From Cichorium intybus (lineage: Eukaryota > Streptophyta > Magnoliopsida > Asterales > Asteraceae): 64,000 nucleotides of DNA. The position numbers and the translations under genes were made by a program. The stretch is from assembly GCA_023525715.1 (NCBI GenBank), contig CM042017.1, positions 82,179,357-82,243,356 on the forward strand, read 5' to 3'. Positions 1 through 11,493 of this stretch are shown here, in pieces (position 1 is the stretch's first letter; the number at the start of each line of letters is the position of its first letter). The notes under the pieces are model-generated. The model worked only from the letters and a program-made list of their open reading frames with translations, did not search any database and had not been told where the DNA came from.

Positions 1-1629
1 TGCACTGCCACTATCGATGTGCACGCGGTGGATGATGATGTCTCAAACTCTGGCTTCGATAATGAGTGGGTCATCTTCGTTCCATCCGTCTGGCTTTCTG
101 TCTCTACTGGAAAATGATATTTGTTGTTCGTCGACGTCTGGTATTTGCTCTCGCGTTCTGCGATGGTGTTTATGTATTACTAGAATCTCTTGCCCTTTCT
201 TTGGTGCGTCCTTGTTTCTCGCTGGTGCATCGTTCTTATCGTTCTTTGAACGAATTAATTTGGCTATGTCATTTAGGTTTCCTCGTTGTATTCTTTGGTC
301 CAACTCTTTCTTCAACACGGCGCATTCTGCTGCGTCATGCCTGTAGCATTTGTGGAATTCGTAGTACTTAGATTGATCTCTCGGGCGTTCTGGTGTTCTT
401 CTCGCCGGCTTGCTTTTTTCCGCTACAGCCAGAATGTCTGTCCGCCTATACCTCCTGTCATCTCTATAGTGGATGTTGTAGGGTTTTGGGGGTTTACCTC
501 TTCTGAAAGGTTGTCGTCTATCGCCAAGGTACTGTGAGTGGTTTTCTTTGGATTTTGATGAGGAAGTGGCCGCGGCTTTCAGGTACGCTTCTTTGGCGGC
601 CATACCCTCTTCCTGGCGTAGGAAACATTCTACTCGCTCCTTCATCTCCTGGCGAGTAGCTGGTGGTTTTCCCAAGAATTTCGTTGATAATGGGCCTGAC
701 AATAAGCCGTGTGTGAAAGCTCCAATTACCAGGTTGTCGTTTTGTCCTGGTACATTTAGCGTTGCTTCATTGAATCGTTTAAAGTATGCTCTGACCGGTT
801 CGCCTTCCAGTTGCTTACAGCCAATGATCTCTCGAATGTCTCCTCTATATTTACGTAGTTGCATGAAGTTTGAGAGAAACTGTTCCTTGAGTTCGGTAAA
901 GTTTCTAATACTGCCTGGCGCGAGGCTTTTGAACCATGCGCCTGCGTTCCCGTCGAGCATCGTCGGGAAATGTGTACACCAGAAGCGTTCGTCTAACTTC
1001 AGTGATTGCATGTGCCATTCGTATGTGTCGATATGGCTATCTGGGCAGGTAGTTCCATTATAGGTTTTCAGGTGTGGTAGTTTGGCTATGTTTGGCATGG
1101 CGTAGTCGTGTATTTCTTTAATGAACGGGGATTTATATACTAGAGGGGGAGGCGGGTTTGTGTTGTTTGTTGTTTGGATGGGAGATGTGATGGGTTGGTA
1201 CACCGGCGGTTGGGTGTAGAACAATGGGAGTGCACTGGTCGGAATGCCTCCTAAGGACGAAACGGGTGTGTTTACTGGTGTTGACGTAAAGCTTGTGAAC
1301 AATGGTGCTATCGTTGGTTAGGGTGGCTGGAAGAAAGAAATGGGTGAAGGGGTGAACATTGGTGGTCCCGTTGAGGGTTGGAATGGTGTGAATGGGTAGC
1401 TAAATGGTATATATGGCGGCGGTGTACTTAATGGTATGGGTGTTATGGTTTGTTGAAATGGCGATGAGGGAACTGGTGTTTGGGGGATCAAGGGAGGTGC
1501 AGGAGAGTTAGTTCTTGGTGGCGACGGTGTTGCTGGTAATGTTTCTATAAGTATTGGGCCCAAAGGTTGCATTGAACGTATGGGGCTTCTGGGGTTGTTG
1601 CCATCGCTTGTTTGTCCTTCAGTTGTCAT
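1..1629 (-). pseudogene. gag: Ty3/gypsy gag (Tat-like), broken, running into protease
   Basis: This is the capsid polyprotein of a Ty3/gypsy element, read leftward from an ATG at 1629. A proline-rich N-terminal part (1629-1321) ends at an in-frame TAA (1318-1320). The same frame resumes and holds a retrotransposon gag domain (motifs GNAGAWFKSL, FLSNFMQLRKY and KERVECFLRQEEG), then a basic region and a degenerate zinc-knuckle-like segment (FHKCYRHDAAECAVLKKELD). A second in-frame stop, TGA at 43-45, follows PLIIEARV. Beyond it the same frame reads VHIDSGSA at the window edge, which is the expected aspartic protease active site (D-S-G). The gene is therefore a gag-pol frame with two nonsense codons, and the rest of pol lies outside the window. 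The Tat/Retand assignment rests on the gag type and the TGGCGCC primer site. Confidence 0.85.
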
Positions 1630-1670
1630 TGCCGGAGATTAAAATGGTGGTTTCTCGTTGCGTGTCACAA

Positions 1671-1684
1671 CACGGATGGCGCCA
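1671..1684 (-). other. Primer-binding site, TGGCGCC type
   Basis: On the minus strand TGGCGCCATCCGTG starts one base after the LTR end. The first seven bases match the 3' end of plant tRNA-Asp; the rest diverges, as often seen in Tat-type elements. It fixes the orientation of the element and the LTR boundary. Confidence 0.6.
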
Positions 1685-1685
1685 A

Positions 1686-2309
1686 TGATGCGATATCGGC
1701 CCAAAATTGACCTGATTCTCACTTCACGGGTGATTCCGATCGCCTTGGACTAGACCTGCGACCACAATCACAAGGAAATGGCAACGTTAGCCGTTTTCCG
1801 GGAGGAGGTCCCGGGAAAACGCTCCGATGCCTAAGTCAGATCTCCGGCAGAGTATTTTGTATGTAAGGTAAGTGTACTTAGAGAGTAACGGGTTTTCGAT
1901 CCCCTTACCGGATGCTCCACAAGGGTTTTTATGCATCTTGCCTGTCTGGCGGTGGCCGACAAGATCCTTGCTGTGGCAGGAGGGACCAGGCCGTCCGTTG
2001 GTCGTACGATCTTTGTCCTTCGCCGTGCCCCTATTGGTTAAGACCGGCCGGATGGGGCGCGCACGATCTGTGTCAGATACGGACGCCACGTGTAGGTTGG
2101 AGAGTGTAACGCCAAGTACAGTTCACGCTGGTCGCTCCAGCGAGCGTGTCGTTAGTGAGCTGGAATGTAGTTCTCCTGGAGAGACTTCTCCAGCAAGGTG
2201 CCTCTATTGGCTGGGATGGAGACTTCCTGGTGAGGAACTTCCAGTGGTTGGTGAGTTTAGCATCCCCAAGGAGAGTGCCAGAGGGCGTGCTAGCGGTTGC
2301 CAGATGGCA
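1686..2309 (-). repeat. 5' LTR of the gag-bearing Ty3/gypsy element
   Basis: The segment runs on the minus strand from TGCCATCTGGCA at 2309 to CGCATCA at 1686, so it has TG...CA ends. It is followed at once by a primer-binding site and then by gag. The partner LTR is outside the window, so the outer end is inferred only from the TG dinucleotide beside the TA array, and no target duplication can be checked. Confidence 0.6.
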
Positions 2310-2311
2310 TG

Positions 2312-2510
<199 letters not shown>

Positions 2511-3059
2511 AATGACTTCCCGCCTAAAGGTCTTAAGCATCCGATTATTTTCCGATATGTTCCTATAATCACGATCAATCAAAATCCAGTCTTCCCCATA
2601 TTTTTCCCTAAATCTCGCCATTAAATGAAACTTCCCTTATATTTTGCCCCAAATCGAATCTTATTCGACGTGATTTCAAAATCACTAACTCCCACAATTG
2701 TAAATTTGTAGAACCCGTCTTTCTCACCTTCTCCATCTTGCCTCCGCCAAATCTAACCTTGAGGAGCTTCTTATACGATTTCTACAATTGGTGTTCATCG
2801 TGAGTCTGGTGAGTTCTTTGATTTCGTTTTCTTTTGTTTGTTGATTTTTATTTTTATTGGTATAACAATTTCCTTAATCTATTAGGCTCCGTTTGGTTCG
2901 CGGAATTTCCCAGGATTTGCATTTTAAATCCTGGGAAATCCTATGTTTGGTTGGAGAATAAGTATGGAATTTAAAATGATAAGATTTTTTAAAATGACTC
3001 AAAATACCATGAAAGAGGGATTTGTAAATACCTTGACTCCCCCTAGCATTTAAAAACCC
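2511..3059. other. Non-coding, possible MITE end at 2885
   Basis: No gene is recognisable. At 2882-2901 the sequence TTAGGCTCCGTTTGGTTCG resembles a PIF/Harbinger-type inverted terminus with a TTA target site, but I found no matching opposite end. The segment 2700-2830 has a pyrimidine-rich leader and possible splice donors but no identifiable protein. Confidence 0.35.
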
Positions 3060-3540
3060 ATGAATGAAATATTTGTTTTTTCACCTCCGGCTGCTACACC
3101 AATGCCTCCTCCACAACTTGTCACCCCACCATCGAGGCTGCCTCCACCCCCGGCCACCCTATTGCTGATGTCGCCTCCACTTTTGGATACCTTTCCGCTG
3201 ACGACGCCTCATCTCTGGCCACTCCACCACCGTTGTCGCATATACATTCGACCACCCCAATATTGCTGCCGCCTTGATCTTCGGCCACCCCGCCGCCGAC
3301 ACTGCCTCCACCTCCGGCCACCTCATCTCCCATGCCGCCTCCACCTTCGATCACTCCAACCGATGCCAACTCGTCCACTTTCGGCCACCCGATCAACGCC
3401 TCATCCTGCATCTCTTGCTACCCCATCTTCGACACTGCCTCCACCTTCGGCCACCCTACCATCGTTGCCTCATCTTCGACAATACCGCAGTTGATGCTCT
3501 ACCTCCCGCCACCCCACCACTGACAATACCGTAGTTGATG
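3060..3540. repeat. GC-rich imperfect repeat (CCTCCACC-TTCGGCCACC)
   Basis: Short imperfect units such as GCCTCCACCTTCGGCCACC recur throughout. Because of the repeats both strands stay open for about 100-140 codons (Pro-rich on plus, Gly/Val/Glu-rich on minus). No domain is recognisable and composition alone explains the open frames. The phrase GTTGATGCTCTACCTCCC occurs twice near the right end. Confidence 0.6.
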
Positions 3541-4296
3541 CTCTACCTCCCATGTGTGTTATGTTTGAATTTTTGTAGTAAGATGTTGTAAAAGGGTAAT
3601 TTGGTATTTTGACTATAGGAAGGACCAATTGTGTAATAATACATTTGTGTTTGTGGTAAAAGTGTAAGGAAAGAAAATCTTAAGGGAAATGTTAAGAGTT
3701 TGGACCAAAAGTGAACAAAACTAGAGTAGAAGGGCCAAATTGTCATTTAAACAAAGTGTAGAGGTATAAAATGAGAGAAACATCTAGTTCTCTCCATTTT
3801 CTGGAGTCGTGAACTACATTTGAGTAGAGGGAGAGATCGAGAAGTGAAGAACTTTGAAGGAGTGAAGAAGAAATCGAAGAAAATCAAGTAGAGGTTGTGA
3901 TTTCAAGTCATCAAAGGTAAGAATTTCATCATTGTGGGTTATTTAAACCATTTTGGTTCATTTTGAATGAAGGAAAACGAAATTCAGAAGTTGCATGAGG
4001 TTTATTTTGAGTTTCTAACCCTTGAATCACATTCGAAACATCAATGGAACTCAATTCCACCCTTGGAAACGATTAGAAGCAAAAAAAGGAATTGAGAATT
4101 TTGTTCAAAAACCCTAGAATTTGGGGTTAGTGAAGATTAATGTAATTCTAGTGGTAATGGGTTAATAAGTGTTTTTTAGGAGGCTTAGAAATACTCTAAA
4201 TGTAATGTTTTAATCATCCATTGCATCGAATTTGAGCTGAAACCACGCAGACTAAGGACTAAAAACTGTGCAGGAAAAATAAGAAGGTCTGTAGGC

Positions 4297-4334
4297 GAAA
4301 CACGGCCCGTGTTTCCCCTGACACGGCCCGTGTC
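4297..4334. promoter_or_regulatory. Two ACACGG-CCGTGT palindromes in an LTR
   Basis: AAACACGGCCCGTGTTT and GACACGGCCCGTGTC lie side by side. Their flanking bases differ, yet each keeps its own dyad symmetry. The same core occurs in three other LTR types of this window. Confidence 0.7.
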
Positions 4335-4702
4335 AGTTTCTGCAGAAAATTTGGAAGTTTTGCATGGTTCCGTATGATTACAATATGACCCGAATGACTT
4401 GGAAACTTATAATTCACTTTTAATATGACATTAATTGAATAGTTTGATTCCCCAATCATTAGTATAAGTTTATTATGGTATGAAAACATGAAAATACAAG
4501 TTCATATCAACCCAAACAATGTGTATAAGTGCGGGTCAAGTAATAGATAATCGAGGATAAGGAAAGGGGGAATCGAACACTTAGATACTTCTTGCATAAT
4601 CTAAAATACATAAATGTGTAATAGCGTTATTGAGTATGAATTGTATATGTGTTTAATAGGAGGTGATCAAATCATTGGAGAGCAAGGTAAGGGCAAGGAG
4701 AC

Positions 4703-5736
4703 TGACACGCCTAGGTCGTCGTACGGTCAAAAATAAAGAAAAAAACCTAACACACACTAGCATAGTGGTAGTCAGGGTCGATCCACAGGAGCTTCGTGGT
4801 TAGACTAAGTGAGAGATTACCAACTAGTAGTGTCACGCTACCGTCGGAGGATCTAGTTTCTACCTTCCTAATCACTAATAAACTAAAGCAATGATCAAAC
4901 ACACTCAAGCCAAGCTAAGCTAAGCTCAAATAACCTAGTCACTTTCTGAAATCAGAAGTACATCTCTAAATCAGAAGCAATCAAAGGCATCCAAATTAGC
5001 AAAACCAAGCAAAGCATAAACTAGCCACTAACTGAGGTTCTACTGAACAGTTACTAGCCAAAGTTTAATGCCTAAAACCTAACCTAATTAGTTACTGATT
5101 TCAGCAAAGAAAAACAGTCCCAACAAGGTCAAAGAAATATCCAAACATAAATCAAACATCCAAAACCAAGCATAAGCATAAAAACACCGAAATACCAATA
5201 TTAAATGTAACCAAATGATTTTCATTCACTAAATCCGAATCCAAACATCCAAACAGGAACAAATGAGACTAAAACAGAAGCCAAAGCTGAATATCAATGG
5301 TTGTCACACCCAAAGATACAAAACCAAGCTTAATCCAAACTAATTAATTACAAATAAAATCCAAAACATGAAAATACCACTTAAGAAGTTGCTGAAACGA
5401 ATTCTTGGAGTCAAAGAGCTTCAAGGTCGATTTTACACCCGGTCTTTGCTAGGGTTTTCGGCTGGAAATGCCTCTATTTATAGTTGCAATTTTCCCGCAG
5501 CCGCGCCGCACAGATGAAGAATCCGCGGCGCGCGTACTAATCTTTTCCCGTTTCTTCGGTATTTGAATGTGTTCCACCGCCTTAAGCCCGCGTCGCACGT
5601 ATCATAGATCCGTGGCGCGCGTACGAGTTTCCTTGATTTTTTCATTCTTTTCCAAACTTCTTCCTTTTGCACGCTTTTAGTCCCCGTTTCCATTCTTTTT
5701 CTCCAAACAAGTCCTGGCACGAAAAGTGAGAATACC
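4703..5736 (-). repeat. 3' LTR of Athila-like element, first part
   Basis: Homologous to 17504-18536. It contains GC-rich promoter-like sequence (CGCGGCGCGCG near 5520) and, on the minus strand, ACTATAAATAGAGG near 5470-5485, a good TATA box. The LTR resumes at 13283 after the nested element. Confidence 0.9.
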
Positions 5737-7525
5737 TGTAAGACCCGTATCCTGATTATAACATATACTTAAAATAAGAGTGTTAGGAATTATATGATTT
5801 TTGGTAGTTATAAAGCTAAGAAAAACTTTAGTTACAATTTCATATAAAATCAGCATTTTGTGTCGTTTTTAGAAAAATCATAATTAATTCTAGGAAAATT
5901 GTTTGGACCTCAAACCAATGCACAAAGTTTACAAATTGAGTCTAGTACAATTACCAAAAATAATAGTAAGCTTGAAAATGAGATTATCTATGGTAAAAAA
6001 ATGCAATCTTTACTGATTAGTTCGGAATTGACAGATTAGATAGTCTGTTTTCAAAAATTCATAATAAATCATAGAAAATTCGTATAAATACGTACAATAC
6101 ATCCCTGGAAAGGTATTGAGATGAATTTTCTGAATATCAAATAAAAACGTGAATTTAATGGGTTTAAGATCGGCTAAACCAGTCTTGAACAGACTGATTC
6201 TAGAAGGCCTTTAATTTCAACAAAATTAAATTATTAAAATCTTTTGTCAAAAGTGTCATGCCATTTTTTATTCAAGAATTCAAGTATAAATACCCCCCAA
6301 AACATCTCATAAACCACACCAACAAATCTCAATCCAATATATAGAGGTTTCTAAGCACTAGAGTGTAAGAAGTGAGCGAAATGAAGCTCAAAAGCCTAGC
6401 GAAGAAGTTATAGGTTCCGACGACTGGTCATAAGGTAACTACAAACTTTTCTATAGCTTAATTAGGCATTGTAAAATAGTTTTTATGTTAAGAAGTAGAA
6501 TATTTAATAAGTATAACATATGTTATATTATACTAATTTCTAACAATAGTAAACAAAAACCTTAAAATATCGTTATTATAACAATTCGTAATTTCCGAAT
6601 ATAATACCGATTGATTTACTTACGAGGACGGTGACTAGGCCGATTACTTGGGATCTGGTTGTTGGATTTTCCGAAAGGCTAAAATGCTGAAAGGATCCTG
6701 CCACCCCATCTAATCTTCTACCTGGCCGTTCTTTACTTGATAAATCATGGAGTATCATATTGGAATTATTGAAGGGTTTAATGATGCGACTATAATATAG
6801 TTAATGATTAAGAAATGATAGATTTCTTATTATGTTAACAGTTAAAGTTGAAGGAAATACAAAGCCGAGAAAGATAAACGATATAGTCAACTATAATCAG
6901 GTGAGTCTTCTCACTATACTATAGGTGATATTGCATGCGTAGGAAGGAAGATATGTTAGACTAAGGTGATCTTACCTGTTTTGATAATTGTATGAATTAT
7001 TGCTATGATAATGATTGTTTGTGGACGGAACGGGATAGCCCGCGAGCCAATAGGCGGAACGGGAATAGCCTGCGAGTCATTAGACGGAACGGGAGAAGCC
7101 TGCGAGCGATAAGACAAGAACGGGAATTGCCCGTGAGTCTTCAGCGGAACAGGGATAGCCCGCGAGTCTCACAGACATATGAATGGTTATGATGTGTTGT
7201 ATGTTATGTGATGGATCGTATGGTATTTTGAGGAACTCACTAAGCTTCGTGCTTACCCTTTCCCTATATAAACTACTGTTTCAGGTACATCAGGTATCAT
7301 GGATGGCAAGGCGTGACGTGTATACACTGTGCTGCTTCATTGGAGGACTGTTTTTGAATTAATATCCCGCTATATTAAGATTTCGTTAACTTCTGTTAAT
7401 CCTGGGGTGTTTTCATTAAACTTATAAGTTATGGAATTTTATGAAAATTAATTAAGTGGCTTTTCTTGTATTGAAGTTTTCGTTTAAAATTTTTTAAATT
7501 TACCCTAAAATTTTGGGATGTTACA
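5737..7525 (+). repeat. 5' LTR of RKD-bearing element
   Basis: Starts TGTAAGACCCG and ends GGGATGTTACA. A TATA-like AAGTATAAATACC lies near 6280-6295. A five-copy 30-bp repeat sits at 7022-7170. Confidence 0.95.
7022..7170 (+). repeat. 30-bp minisatellite in the LTR, five units
   Basis: Units follow the pattern GGCGGAACGGGAATAGCCTG then CGAGTCATTA. Each holds a CGGG-(4 to 5)-CCCG or CCTG mini-dyad. The identical array recurs in the right LTR at 12779-12927. The long open frame across it is due to the period of 30, not to a gene. Confidence 0.85.
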
Positions 7526-7528
7526 AGT

Positions 7529-7540
7529 TGGTATCAGAGC
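7529..7540 (+). other. Primer-binding site, tRNA-iMet
   Basis: TGGTATCAGAGC three bases after the LTR end is the standard plant initiator-methionine primer site. Confidence 0.95.
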
Positions 7541-8982
7541 ATAGCTTGAGAGAATCAGGCTCACTTAATGAGTTCTGGACTCAAGTTGAGGCTTAAGAGT
7601 TTTCTTAAAACATTTTTACGAAAGAAGGATGTTTTATGAAGGGTGAACTGAAGACACAGTGTGTACCGCCAGCCGACGCCAGTATGAGAAAAGGGTTAAG
7701 TATTTAATATTGTGGATGTTAAAAAAAACATATGGTATATGTTTGCTGAAATGCCTGGTAGAGATCACATATTGTTGTATTATTATCTGCTATTTGCTAA
7801 TAGAACTGTATGCTAGTGCCGATAGGTTGCTTAGAGATTTCCACTAAGTTGTATACAATATGGACTGAATAGTCATAGAATGTGTGAGTTGACCTTATTG
7901 CATGTTCCTTGTTTGGTTGTTGCCTTAGGGAAGATTCTCTTATTTGAAAGACTGTTTAGTTCGATATTGTATACAACTACGTTTGCGAAACAACCTGTCA
8001 TCACTGGAGGAAGTTCCGTCTTAGTTAGAATAGCAGGGTGGGGGTGGGATTCCAAGTATTCCTAGAAGGGTTGACATATGCCTTGTAAGGGCATATGTGT
8101 TAAAATTATCGGTAATAAGCGAATTGGATATTTCGAGACGGGTCTTGGAACGAACATGGATAGGTGTGGAAGGTAGTAGTAGAGCTCCTACTATCGAAAG
8201 CACAGGATCCACGTTCGAGTCGGGAGTTCGTCACGAAGGATCCAAGGAGCTGAATATGTGAGTGTCTGGCATAATTAACTTAAATGCTAGTGTAATGTGG
8301 TAAACTTTTATCCATTCAATTTTCGAATGTTGATTGTGAGGTTCAGTAGGAACAATTAAGATGCAATCATACTAGTTTGGTTGGACCGATCATGCTTAAG
8401 TTAATTACTGAGCTTAAAGACTGTTAAAAGGGAGAATGCCAAAATGCTATTGTGGTAGATATTTTTCATGCAACTAATGGGCGCACAAGTCAGACAGGGA
8501 CTAGAGGATGCAAGGGTGAGTTTTCCAACTCACGGTGAAAGAGGTGCAAGCGGCGCCTGAGATGATAGCGGGTCGTGTGGGTTGAGAGTTTGGATCACTC
8601 ACTCGTGATTGAGGTAACTGACGATAGAGGTGTTGACTAGGGTCGCAAGCGGATGAGTAACATATGGTGGTTGATGTAAACATCTTTACATTATCGAAAC
8701 ATGTTTATTGAGATAGTGTTTGCCCCCGATGCAAGTTGTTGGCTGAGCAGAGTGGGCTTGTTTTTCGTTCAAGAGAGTAAGGGCTCGTAAAAAAATATTA
8801 TAAATCGAATAAACAGACTTGGACTTTAGTCCAAGTAGGGGAGGAATACGAAATTAAGGGAACAACATGAATATTATATTGAATCTATGGAATTATTAAA
8901 ATTATAGTAACATGTCAATATATTTAATTCATTACTACAACTTTATATTAATACATTAAGAAAAGTTTACAGAACTACTAAC
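7541..8982 (+). other. Non-coding leader of RKD-bearing element
   Basis: No gag frame is recognisable. The first about 120 bases look like a gypsy leader (GCATAGCTTGAG, then CAAGTTGAGGCTTAAG). Short open frames here have no domain. At 8819-8835 CTTGGACTTTAGTCCAAG is a perfect short inverted repeat. The 3' flank of the antisense RKD-like gene also falls here. Confidence 0.5.
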
Positions 8983-10610
8983 CTAAACCGGAGAATCAGA
9001 AAGAAGTGAGAAAAGATCTTCTACACTCCAATCTTTGTCATCATTAGGTTGACTTGTACGTTCTCGAGGATTTGGAAGTGGTATGCTTTCAGTTATTGGA
9101 GGAGGAGCTCCAAGGTATGGGGTCTCGATAGGGTTGGAACCTGTAACCCCATGATTAGGGGCTAAATATTGACTCATATGGGGCGTGTGTAAGTAGGGCA
9201 GTAATGAGGAAGGGCTTTAATTCGGAACCAGTTGGGGGTAGCTATAAGAAGGAGGAAACCAGGCTAGGTCATCTAGAAAGCCTCAAAAATTCTCCTCACT
9301 CGAAGACTTGAGTAAACCAGGGTTAATACTACTCATACCAGAATTAGATGGTGGAGATTGCTGCTGTGTATGAGTTCTTGATGAATTTTCCCCCTTTTCC
9401 TGAATTTTTCTTTTCCTAAATACAACCTTATGAGCAGCTTGTATTAGCTTCTTTGTGCTGTCTGTTAGACCCGATTGTGACCCTTCAATTATCGCTTGTT
9501 TTTCTTTTTTTAGGTTGGGTATTAAATCTCCCGATAATTCTGTTGCCTCAATAAATTCATTACCAAATTCCTGTGGCACAAATAACTTTAGTAATTTCAA
9601 CCTTATGATATAAAGGAATTAAAAAAAAAGTAGTTCTTTACCTCAGCACGATCAATAAGGGTTTGCAAACTCGTAAGTTGTCGTTGGGGCCAATGATTGA
9701 TACCTAATTCTCTACAGCGTTTTTTTAATTGTGTCGTTCCAATGTTGAGTTCCTTCGCAGCTTTCTCAATTGGTTCGTTAAAGTGTTCAGCTATTATTTC
9801 CCTACTTAATAAATGTCTGAAACCTCTTCCACTGCCACCTGCTATGTTTTCTGAACTAGAAGGTTCAATTCCAATTGTATTGTTATCATTCTGGATCATT
9901 TGAACATGATCCTGATTTTTTGACCCAAAGATGGACATTGATTCATCAAAATTAGTGGCCTCTATCGGTAATAATTGTTGGTTTTCAACTAAAATACCAG
10001 GATTTTGAAATCCTTCTAGGTTCCTTTGAATCACCTGAAGGTGATTTTGGTATTGAAAACCAACCCCAAACTCGGGATTCATATCAATATTGATGTTATC
10101 AATCGTCTATAATTGATTGTCATTTTGAATGTCAGCCATAAATCCTTGATTCATGGGGATGATCTCACTGCTCATTGAGGGTACGTCGATGAATGGATTG
10201 TACTCAGTTAGACCATCCACAAATGGGTCTACAAATAACACATGTCAAATGATAAAACAAAACAGAATACTTATAAATGGATCATTCAAAAGAATTTAAC
10301 CTGGTAGAAGGCATGGAGTCTGATCAAGTGCAAAGTCAGATGCATGCACCGGATCATCTGAGTTAATGTTCAACTCGGGAAAAATTTCCGGCTCATCGTG
10401 GAGATGCTCTATTGGTAGTATATCTGGAAGACTGTACCATAATTCAAAATCAAACAAAACATTAGAAAGGTAATCAAAGTATGGATGATAGATGTCTAGA
10501 ATGTTAGAGTCACCGAACTCTATTAAGAATTCTTGGTTTGAAGTACCCTCTCCTTGCGGAAAACCAGGTCCAGGGTTCGACAGATCGCCCATTGAAGATC
10601 TGTTTTCCAT
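8983..10610 (-). pseudogene. RKD-like (RWP-RK) transcription factor gene, captured and broken
   Basis: The gene is read leftward from an ATG at 10610. Exon 1 is 10610-10301. A 72-base intron with GT...AG ends (10300-10229) follows, then exon 2 (10228-9642). A third coding block runs 9600-8983; the 40-base gap between it and exon 2 is too short for a normal plant intron and the phase does not join cleanly. Exon 2 encodes an RWP-RK domain (LSREIIAEHFNEPIEKAAKE, LKKRCRELGI, HWPQRQL). The third block matches the basic RKD tail (LKKEKQAIIEG, STKKLIQAAHKVVFRKRK). RKD proteins are nuclear DNA-binding regulators of egg-cell and gametophyte identity. Three in-frame stops break it: TAG 10107-10109, TGA 9283-9285, TAA 9217-9219. 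The namesake RWPxRK reads HWPQRQ, so two basic residues are lost. Retention of an intron points to DNA-level capture, not a retrocopy. Confidence 0.85.
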
Positions 10611-11456
10611 GACTCGGCTTTAAATATGAGTTCGTTTATGAACAAACTAGTGATAAGAGAGGACGAGACTGAAAATGAATGTGGAAATGAATGATACTAC
10701 ATACCTGTATATATAGTATCTTGCAGCTGGAACCGAAAGGTCACACGGAACTAAAAGGACACCTCACGTTTTAATTACTGAAATTCAAACTAACTACAGT
10801 AGATGCGACTTTTCACTACCCCAAGTGACATTTTTTCAAAATTCCCTGCTTGACTCTGGTGAGAACGAGATAATAAAGAGACTCTTGAAATAAAACAAAA
10901 TTTTATGTCTCCATATAATGGAAATAGTTTAAAGAGTGTTCAGTACTTCAAAAAAAAAAAAAAAAAAAGAACTTACGAAAGATGATGTAAATTTTATATT
11001 TTTCGGTGAAATAAATTTTTTTTTTGAGATTTTACAAATATAGAATTATTTAGCCAAAAAGTATTTAAAAGAAAATATTGAATTGAGACAAATGTGTGTT
11101 GAAATATGCGAATTCATATAAATACGAAATAGTGTTAAAAATTAGGTGTTGCAAGTTAACTAGGTTAACTATGTATACATGAAGATTAGAAAGTACTAAA
11201 TATGTACTGTAGAAAGTAGCCGGCCAAGTTGATGTGTGGGACTGTGAGAAACAGTTAGAGTTTTACATCTAGAGTAACTAGAAGAAAAGAAGTATGGAGT
11301 GAATGAGAATAATAGGACCTTAAGCATTATTACAGAGACATGTGAAAGTTAAAGGGAAAGATAATGAAACCATGTCAAGGTTCGACAATAAGATGAGGAG
11401 GATTTTTGAAGAACATAAGGACTCGATGGGAAATACATAGAGGCGTTCGAGAATGC
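10611..11456. other. Upstream flank of the RKD-like gene and 3' interior of the element
   Basis: AT-rich and without a gene. On the minus strand GATACTATATATACAGG near 10705-10722 could be a TATA box for the RKD-like gene, about 100 bases before its ATG. An A19 run lies at 10950-10968. From about 11230 the sequence looks like the degenerate 3' end of a chromovirus pol region. Confidence 0.45.
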
Positions 11457-11493
11457 GGATTTCGGGACGAAATCCAAATAAGTGGGGGAGACT
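11457..11493 (+). other. Hairpin and polypurine tract of RKD-bearing element
   Basis: GGATTTCG-GGA-CGAAATCC (11457-11475) is a perfect eight-base-pair inverted repeat. It is followed by the polypurine tract AAGTGGGGGAGACT directly against the LTR at 11494. Confidence 0.85.

Noticed and set aside
17..1063. Plus-strand open frames across the gag region
   Set aside because: They are shadows of the minus-strand gag, which has clear domain motifs; the plus frames have none.
3060..3494. Pro-rich 144-codon frame
   Set aside because: Low-complexity repeat open on both strands; no domain or start context.
6576..6758. 60-codon minus frame duplicated at 12333-12515
   Set aside because: Lies in the LTR and is duplicated only because LTRs are duplicated; no domain.
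6992..7192. 66-codon frame repeated in both LTRs
   Set aside because: Produced by the 30-base minisatellite, whose period is a multiple of three.
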